NCBI RefSeq assembly: GCF_023159225.1
Contig: NC_063167.1
Coordinates: 68,945,798-69,009,797, forward strand
Source: Perognathus longimembris pacificus
Lineage: Eukaryota > Chordata > Mammalia > Rodentia > Heteromyidae
DNA: 64,000 nucleotides
Direction: 5' to 3'
Shown: piece by piece, positions 57,308 through 64,000 of the stretch
How positions within the stretch are numbered: the first letter of the stretch is position 1
Layout of the letters: each line of letters begins with the position of its first letter
Program-made: the position numbers and the translations under genes
The notes under the pieces: model-generated
The model's input: only the letters and a program-made list of their open reading frames with translations
Database searches by the model: none
Told to the model about the DNA's origin: nothing

Positions 57308-57377
57308 AAGACTATCACCTAAGTATGGAATTGTTGAAATTTGCAAGATACAAGAAGGTTAAAAATGTAGGAACTAG

Positions 57378-57579
57378 GGGCTGGGGATATGGCCTAGTGG
57401 CAAAGAGTGCTTGCCTCGTATACATGAAGCCCTGGGTTCGATTCCCCAGCACCACATATACAGAAAATGGCCAGAAGTGGCGCTGTGGCTCAAGTGGCAG
57501 AGTGCTAGCCTTGAGCAAAAAGAAGCCAGGGACAGTGCTCAGGCCCCAGTCCAAGCCCCAGGACTGGCAAAAAAAAAAA
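57378..57579 (+). mobile_element. Dimer SINE
   Basis: Near-consensus copy with perfect GTAGGAACTA duplications (57367-57376, 57581-57590). Confidence 0.94.
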
Positions 57580-57590
57580 GGTAGGAACTA

Positions 57591-58314
57591 AATACCAAGT
57601 GTAGAATAATGCTACCAAAGGACCTAACAATGGCAGGCACAAGTTAGGGAAGGCAATCCTGAATTTATAGCCTCCTAAAATGAACTGACCATTGGATTTT
57701 ATGTCAAATAGAGCCATTTAACATGACTTTACAACCTTTGTATAAGGTTCCTTTTATCCAGTTTGTAGTACTATCATACACATAACAGGAAGTGTTAGCA
57801 AGTGTATGTGCTCCATTAGTAAGTCATCTAGTGCAAAGTCATTGAGGCCAACAAATGGGATGACTTCTGAAGGAGTTTGAAACATTACTTGAGGTTTTGA
57901 ATAATTTATCCATAGATGTAGTGACTTCTTTGGTGGTGGTGGTGGTGGTACTAGGGTTTGAACTCAGGGCCTTGCAATTGCTAAACAGGCACTTTACCAC
58001 TTCAGCCACATCCCCAGCCCTTTAGTGACATTTTAATGGTGTAAAAATTGAAATTATTTCTACAGTATTTTATCTAATACATAGGTGCTGACTACATCTA
58101 TGATTAGTGCAATTGCTTACCTAGGTTGAGAGGATAGAAGAGTAGTAGTTAAGGAAAATGAATGGTCATAAATAATTATGACCTTATTTGAAGGGACCAT
58201 GTATGAGTTAATTGTTCTGTTACTGAATTCTAGTCCATGCCTTGTATACCCATTCTTTACCCTGGAACTGACCATCAGGCCTGAGGCAAAGGAAGCCATT
58301 ATCTGAAAAGATTA
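57591..58314. other. Unclassified sequence with one ID-like fragment
   Basis: A minus ID-like piece with (GGT)n at 57933-58021; the rest is unassigned. Confidence 0.45.
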
Positions 58315-58368
<54 letters not shown>

Positions 58369-58590
58369 CGGTACTGGGGCTTGAACTCAAGGCCTTGTGC
58401 TCTTACTTGGCTTTTTCACTCAAGGCTGGCCTCTACCACTTGAGCCACAGCTCCACTTTTGGCTTTTTGCTGGTTAATTAGAGATAAGAATCTCATGGAC
58501 TTTTTCTGCTTGGGCTAAGCTTTGAACTTTAATCCTCAGATAAAAGCCTCTTTCTTTCTTTCTTTCTTTTTTTTTTTTGAACAGTCCTGG

Positions 58591-58898
58591 TGAGGTGCCA
58601 GACTTTGAAGTCAAGCCCCACCACGTGAACCCCATTTTAGAATCGAACCCTGAGCCAATCAGATTTGTACCTGTGTTCTAATCTTGCTTGCACAGCTGAT
58701 TGTTGTAACCTTGTTCTTTGCCTTTATAAGCCCTGTGTAATCACAGCTCGGGGCTTCCTCCTAACCTCCGCTGTGTCGGTGGGTAGGACGAGGCCCGAGT
58801 TGGCAGCTCGTTAAATAAAGCCTTGCCTTGCTTTTGCATTTCGGAGTGTCTGAATCTCGGTGGTCTTCTTGGGGGTGGTCTTGCAACTTGGCACAACA
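58591..58898 (+). repeat. Provirus B 5' LTR
   Basis: 308 bp; short U3 lacking about 100 bp that the 426-bp LTRs of provirus A possess. Confidence 0.95.
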
Positions 58899-58900
58899 TT

Positions 58901-58918
58901 TGGGGTTTCGTCCGGGAT
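58901..58918 (+). other. Primer-binding site of provirus B
   Basis: TGGGGTTTCGTCCGGGAT two bases after the LTR. Differs at two adjacent positions from the tRNA-Pro site TGGGGGCTCGTCCGGGAT. Confidence 0.75.
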
Positions 58919-59094
58919 AGCCCCAGAGACCCCGAGATCCCAGACTCCGAAGGTAAGAAAACAGCACTGTTCATTTGTCTTGTCCTGTAATTTGTCTGTT
59001 TTGCTTTTGCTTGTAGGGCGCGAGTCAGTTTGGTTTTTGGCCGGAACTGACCAGGAGGACCTCCTAAACGAGACTCAACCCGCCCACCTTGTAC

Positions 59095-59360
59095 TTGGGT
59101 CTGCTCCTTCTGCTTATCTGGCAGGAGTTTGTGGGCCAACTTGGGTCCACTCCTCCTGTACCCTGGCAGGAGGTTGTGGGCCAACTTGGGAGATCTCCAA
59201 CTCGTAACTCGGGTCCACTCCTTCTGCACCCTTGCAGGAGGTTGTGGGCCAACTCGGGTCCACTCCTTCTTACAGGAGGTTGTGGGCCAACTCGGGTCCA
59301 TTCCTTCTGCACCCTTGTAGGAGGTTGTGGGCCAGCTTGGGAGATCTCCAACTCGTAACT
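59095..59360 (+). repeat. Tandem repeats in the provirus B leader
   Basis: About five imperfect units of 45-65 bp built on GGAGGTTGTGGGCCAACT and GGTCCACTCCTTCTGCACCC. Provirus A has two shortened units at about 50730-50838. Confidence 0.85.
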
Positions 59361-59442
59361 TTTCTTAGGCCTGTGTTTTCCTCCTTTTGTATTAATTGTT
59401 TTGTTTTTTGTAGCCTTTTGGACTGAACTTCTGATCAGAGCT

Positions 59443-59940
59443 ATGGATAACGTTCTATCTTGAGGACCTCCATCTAGCCCCCTAGACTTAATCCTAGCTC
59501 ACTGGAGGGAGGTTAAGGAGATAGCTCAGAACCAAGGTGTGGCCCTTAAAAAGGAAAAGTGGATCACCCTGTGCAAGTCAGAATGGTCCACCTTTGAGGA
59601 AATTGAGGGAGCTTTGACATAGGGAGGAAGCACGGAGGAGGAAATGTTTCCCGCTCCATACTCCCCATCCCAGTTAACTCTACAAGAGGAGGACTCTGAG
59701 GAAAATGTTTCAGCTGTGCCCTCTGCTCCGGAGGGTCCTGCCCAGTCAACTCGCCGGCGCCGACAGCCCAGGACACGGACGCATCAGCCCCAAGTCCAAG
59801 TCCTGACCTGCAGCCGCCGACGGGGTGGATGTAGGGCCAGCCCAAGCCACCCACAGGTGGCAGGGAGTGACCTCACCATGCTGCGCTGTCATCTCTGTGT
59901 TTGTAAGTCTAACAGTCTCTTTTGTGTCAAACCTGCATAG
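59443..59940 (+). pseudogene. gag remnant (provirus B)
   Basis: Starts ATGGATAACG (Gly2 of the sister copy changed to Asp), with an in-frame stop after six codons and another later; an acidic and then Pro/Arg-rich stretch follows (59642-59820). Capsid and nucleocapsid are absent. Matrix-to-p12-like by position; described only as broken. Confidence 0.55.
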
Positions 59941-61190
59941 CTCATTGGAAAGATGTACAGGCGATGGTTCACAATCAGAGTGTGAGTGTCCACAGAAAGA
60001 ACTCTAGGGGGACCCCCACCCAGCCTTCTTAAGCAGAAAATTGTTTGGTGCGCTAAAATGTTTTACTAAGACTAAAAATGTTTTACTAAAACTATCAAGC
60101 CCTGGAAAATGAGGCTGGAGAATGCTAAAATCATTTGTTAAAGGTTTTTGTCTTAAAATGTACGGCCGATGCTTATTCAGCACGCTTTAAGATCTTTTGA
60201 AAATGTATGTGTGTGTGCATGTATGAGTGTGAATATGTTCAAGACTGCAGTATGATGCAAAACTAAGTTTAAATTCAAAGGTCTTCATGCCATGCAGTAA
60301 CTGGGACTGAAGAAAAAAAAAAAAGAGGCTCTTTTAAAACAAGCAGCACGTAAGCAAAGGGCGGCACCTGGTTTCAGATTGCCTGTGAGCTTCAGTTTTT
60401 CCAATAAAGTGTTGTGTTAGTGTTAAAAAGGCTTTGGAAATCAAGAATACATTTCTAGATAAGAAATTTGGAAGTAAAATTGTCCTAAATAATTATTGCA
60501 AAGTGAGAAAAGGAAAATTATGGCTACCAAAATGTTTAATTGCCATTCCAGCTTCTTTGTAGGTTTTTTGTAACAGTTTCCAGCAGGCCCACAGAGAAGC
60601 ACAGGTGATTCCTACAAGTTTGTCAAGATCTAATACTGACCCTTAATAAGTTCCAGGTAAGAGAGCATGCTTAAAAACTACTTCTGTGTGGACCACCTTG
60701 TTGCTTATAATTGGAGTAAAGTGGCCCCTTATAAGACTCATTGATCTGAATCTGCGGTTCGAAGCCAGCCCGGGCAAAGAAAGGTCCCTGTGAGAGACTT
60801 CTCTAATCAGCCAGCAGAGTGCTGGGAACGGAGTAGTGTGGAGCTCAAAAGTGGTACGGTGCTAGTCTTGAGCTGGAGAGCTGAGGGACAGCACTCAGGC
60901 CCTGAGTCCAAGTCGAAAGTCACTCCTCCTGGGACAAAAGTGATGGAGCATCCAGAGGCAGTAAGCCACTGCTTGGATGGCAGAGATGGTGTCAGATCCT
61001 AGAGTCACTACTGTTGGCCTTTCAAAAGTTAAAGCCGGGAAGTCCTAGAAGAATAGTTCATAAGCATGCCTTTCCAATGCCCATGTCTGTCTACTGGGCA
61101 GGAATTTGCCAGTCATCTGTGATAGTGGTTAGTAAGGGTAAGTTTGTCAAATGAGAGGATAGATTAAAATCTCACCCCCCGCATTTACTC
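59941..61190 (+). other. Non-coding filler in provirus B interior, with captured SINE
   Basis: Collinear with provirus A 48500-50330 in reverse. Contains a SINE at about 60752-60915 (GGTTCGAAGCCAGCCCGGGC, GGCCCTGAGTCCAAG) shared by both proviruses. No gag-pol coding is recognisable here. Confidence 0.75.
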
Positions 61191-61740
61191 AAAGCCCTGA
61201 CTGGCAGTGAGAATTTTAAGCTCATACATCTGTTTAGTAAAGAAAGCTTGTAGACCTGAGATTGTGTCCTTATTGAGATCTGTTAAAGGCCTGCAAAGGT
61301 ATATTGTTAAAAATTGCAAGATCTGTCAGCTTACCAATGCCCCCAATCAACAGATTACTAAAGGAGCTCGCCTCTGTGGGAATAGGCCAGGCGTGTATTG
61401 GGAAGTAGATTTCACAGAAATTACAAATATTTGCTAGTTTTTGTAGACACCTTTTCAGGATGGGTTGAAGTCTATCCAACAAAGCATGAGACTGCGAATG
61501 TAGTGGCTAAGAAGATCCTGAAAGAAATCCTACCCAGGAGACTAAACTCCTTAGAACCACGGTGGAAGGGACCCTAGACGGCATCGCCACTTGGGTTCAT
61601 TGCTTCCACGCCAGGCCAGCTGACCCCTTTGCCCTGGATGACAACTACCGTGATGGAACATGGGAGGTCTCCAAGCACCCAACTCAGCCGCTTTGCCTTC
61701 GCCTCAAGACTGAGACTAAGGTTATAGGTTCCTGGCTAGG
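61191..61740 (+). pseudogene. pol integrase scraps (provirus B)
   Basis: A zinc-region piece with CKICQ and the YWEVDFTEI start of the core, then a deletion near 61541 that joins straight to the C-terminal EPRWKGT/DGIATWVHC segment. The second Asp and the Glu of the active site are gone, so it cannot be functional. Confidence 0.8.
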
Positions 61741-61967
61741 TAAGGTCTACGCCCCTGAGTCAGCCTGAAGAAGTTACAGAAGATGGATGATCTTCACCCA
61801 TCAGCCCCCCTTTAAAACTGAGGGACCAGAGTTATTTTCGGATACTACTTTTGGCCCTACTGGCCCATGCCTTACCTCTATATCATCCCCTAGACATGCA
61901 AGCCATTGAAATGGACAGAATGGAGCCATGATTGGCTCCCAAGGTACCAAAAAGAAAAAGGGGGAAA

Positions 61968-62275
61968 TGAGGTGCCAGACTTTGAAGTCAAGCCCCACCA
62001 CGTGAACCCCATTTTAGAATCGAACCCTGAGCCAATCAGATTTGTACCTGTGTTCTAATCTTGCTTGCACAGCTGATTGTTGTAACCTTGTTCTTTGCCT
62101 TTATAAGCCCTGTGTAATCACAGCTCGGGGCTCCCTCCTAACCTCCGCTGTGTCGGTGGGTAGGACGAGGCCCGAGTTGGCAGCTCGTTAAATAAAGCCT
62201 TGCCTTGCTTTTGCATTTCGGAGTGTCTGAATCTCGGTGGTCTTCTTGGGGGTGGTCTTGCAACTTGGCACAACA
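61968..62275 (+). repeat. Provirus B 3' LTR
   Basis: 308 bp, one difference from the 5' LTR; preceded by polypurine tract at 61950-61967. Confidence 0.95.
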
Positions 62276-62515
62276 CTGGGGCTTGGACTCAGGGCCTGAG
62301 CACTGCCCCTGGCTTCTTTTTGCTCAAGGCTAGCACTCTGCCACTTGAGTCACAGCGCCACTTCTGGCCATTTTCTATATATGTGGTGCTGGGGAATTGA
62401 ACCCAGGGCCTCATGTATACGGGGCAAGCACTCTTGCCACTAGGCCATATCCCCAGCCCCAGATAAAAGCCTCTTAAGCAGCTAGGATTAGAGGAGCAAG
62501 CCACTGTTGCCCAGC

Positions 62516-62774
62516 TTGAAAGGTTATACTTGTATGATCAATGAGGTCTTGAGAGAGGAATGATAAGGAGGGAAATGAGCTACTGAATTTAAAGTACAGA
62601 ACTGTGAGAGTCTCATTTTGCCTGTATGGTCTTGAATTAGTCGAGCACCTGTTAATGCTTTCTCTGTGTACCTAGAACTACTACAGCTGTAATGTTAGTA
62701 AACCAGATAGAAGATATGGTTTGGAAATAAAAGGGATTGTGTTCCCTGGTTTGGTGGTAAGAAATGCTACAGTT
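62516..62774. other. Unclassified sequence
   Basis: No feature recognised. Confidence 0.4.
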
Positions 62775-62996
62775 GGCCAGGCATGGTGGCTTGAGCCTAT
62801 AATCCTAGCTACTCAGGAGGCTGAGATATGAGGATCATGGTTTAAAGCCAGCCCAGGCAGATAAAATCTGTGAGACTCTTACTCCAAATAACCATCAAAA
62901 AGACAGAAGAGGAGTTGTGGCTCAAGTGGTAGAATGATAGCCTTGAGCAAAAAAAAGCACAGGGATAGTAGTGCCCTGGCTCTGAGTTCAAGCCTA

Positions 62997-63050
<54 letters not shown>
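62775..63050 (+). mobile_element. Composite SINE with (CA)n tail
   Basis: Sense copy; CA tract 63000-63050. Confidence 0.9.
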
Positions 63051-63055
<5 letters not shown>

Positions 63056-63251
63056 GCCTTATGGTCTAGTTGATGAGAAGGCGCTCCTTTGCTCTGTTTG
63101 TATCAGGACTCTTATCTCCTGGGATTACCAGAGTCTCCTCAGTCATGGGAGCTGGTAAGATTTTATCTCCACATTCAGTTAATAGCTTGTTGCACCTGTC
63201 CTCGATTGTTGAGGCATTTGATAAGTTCTGGAGTAAAACAATGAGTCTGAA

Positions 63252-63480
63252 AGCACATGCCTGTGGCTCATGCCTGTAATCCTAGCTTCTCAGGATGTTT
63301 ACATCTGAGGATTGAGGTTCAAAGCCAGTCCAGGCAGCAAAGTTTGTGAGATTTTTTTTTTATATTCAATTAACCACCAAATGAAAGTAGAGGTGTGGCT
63401 CACCAGCCTTTAGTGAAAAAGCTAAGATGCAATGCCCAGGTCAAGTTCAAGCCCTGGTACTGGCACAAAAGGAAAAAAAA
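63252..63480 (+). mobile_element. Composite SINE
   Basis: Diverged sense copy with A-rich tail running into T9. Confidence 0.82.
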
Positions 63481-63541
63481 TTTTTTTTTCTTAAGTCAGA
63501 AGGGTTTTTAAAATAACATCTGAAAAAGACTAAGTTGTAAG

Positions 63542-63848
63542 TGTAAGGTCCATCCCTGGAAGGCTCCATGCAGATCCCCCCACCTCATTAAGTCTCCACC
63601 CAGTTACCTGGGTAACCAGCAGACCTGGAGGCAGTTACCTCCCCTTTCCCTGAGGTCACATCCTAATCCACCTGGCCACACCCTCTGCCCCTAGCCTAGA
63701 TAAGGCAGGGCAGGGTGGGGGTCGTCCCTTCTCTCCGGCCATGGATCACCTCAGCCACAGGCCAGCAGTTCCTGTAATAAACTTTCTCTCCTGCCTGAAT
63801 ACCGTGTGGCATTCTCCTTTACTGGCTACCTACTTTAAAAATCGAATA
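63542..63848 (+). mobile_element. Solo LTR (second family)
   Basis: 307 bp, TGTAAGGTCC start, same family as the LTR at 50839 but without the microsatellite. Perfect 5-bp duplication GTAAG (63537-63541, 63849-63853). The terminal CA has become TA. AATAAA at 63776-63781. Confidence 0.92.
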
Positions 63849-63860
63849 GTAAGATATCCT

Positions 63861-64000
63861 TGTTACGGTTAGAAATATTACAGGGTTCGAGGGAGGGGAT
63901 TCCCTGTCCCTCCAAGAGTCCACCACTCAGAGACAGTCTCAAGCAAAAAGATGGATTTATTGGGGAAGTATAAAGCAAACTGACTAGCCAGGGATGCAGT
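63861..64000 (-). mobile_element. Partial LTR at window edge (third family)
   Basis: On the - strand: AATAAATCCATC, then TGAGACTGTCTCTGAGTGGT and a terminus ...CCGTAACA at 63861. Looks like the R/U5 end of a class II-type rodent LTR; the rest lies beyond the window. Confidence 0.6.

Larger units (their letters stand above)
58591..62275 (+). mobile_element. Provirus B: young, gutted ERV1-type element
   Basis: 5' LTR 58591-58898 and 3' LTR 61968-62275, each 308 bp and differing at one base (TTCC versus TCCC near 58756/62132). Both show TG...CA ends, TTTATAAG and AATAAA. Interior is 3069 bp: primer-binding site 58901-58918, leader with tandem repeats, gag start remnant, non-coding filler with a captured SINE, integrase scraps and polypurine tract AAAAAGGGGGAAA. 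4-bp target duplication CTGG. No full viral gene survives, so it must have been copied by proteins from elsewhere. Confidence 0.95.
58553..62460 (-). mobile_element. Dimer SINE split by provirus B
   Basis: Left piece 58553-58590 (poly-T to AGTCCTGG), right piece 62276-62460. The 4-bp CTGG at the break is present on both sides, the size expected for a gammaretroviral integration. Confidence 0.9.
58316..62515 (-). mobile_element. Composite SINE split by nested insertions
   Basis: Left part 58316-58552 begins with (TG)n (to 58367); right part 62461-62515. Everything between is a later insertion, flanked by the 15-bp duplication AGATAAAAGCCTCTT (58538-58552, 62461-62475). Confidence 0.85.

Noticed and set aside
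59095..59360. Regular repeats suggesting a CRISPR-like array
   Set aside because: Imperfect tandem units without spacers, in a retroviral leader of a mammalian genome.

Overview
This window is mammalian nuclear DNA, almost certainly rodent. It holds two convergent, intron-rich, conserved genes among dense SINEs, old MIR fragments, (CA)n tracts and rodent-type LTR elements. Two SINE types dominate. The 'dimer' SINE is a tRNA-derived, ID-like tandem with recognisable pol III boxes (A-box-like TGGCCTAGTGGCAAGAG, B box GGTTCGATTCC). The 'composite' SINE has a B1/7SL-like head joined to an ID-like tail. The dimer type resembles what I know from geomyoid rodents (kangaroo rats, pocket mice, gophers). 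That lineage call is an inference; rodent is much surer.

Layout. (1) 1-14.7 kb: ALX3 on the + strand, four coding exons (2892-3168, 8713-9032, 12699-12827, 13397-13705), encoding an intact 344-residue paired-type homeodomain factor. (2) 14.7-21.1 kb: short intergenic stretch between the two convergent 3' ends. (3) 21.1-44.6 kb: STRIP1 on the - strand. I resolved 21 coding exons, all with GT-AG borders and consistent phase, summing to 2514 bp (837 codons plus stop). A CpG island covers its promoter and exon 1. (4) 44.6-64 kb: a transposon-rich region with no host gene that I can recognise. It holds two full-length but gutted gammaretrovirus-like (ERV1-type) proviruses in opposite orientation (45785-51971 minus, 58591-62275 plus), a third LTR-plus-leader fragment (54193-54640), two solo LTRs of another family with 5-bp target duplications, a further LTR cut by the window end, and a 5'-truncated LINE-1-like tail.

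Genes. ALX3 (craniofacial and limb patterning, pigment pattern in some rodents) and STRIP1 (core of the STRIPAK phosphatase-kinase complex) lie tail to tail as in other mammals. This is conserved synteny rather than a shared pathway. I found no microbial-type system, CRISPR array or novel host operon. The most interesting material is the LTR region. One provirus sits inside a SINE that sits inside another SINE, both with readable target duplications, and its two LTRs differ at only 1 of 308 bases although its interior is a gag/pol wreck. The other provirus carries the same wrecked interior, including the same captured SINE, so a coding-dead element has evidently been copied, presumably in trans.
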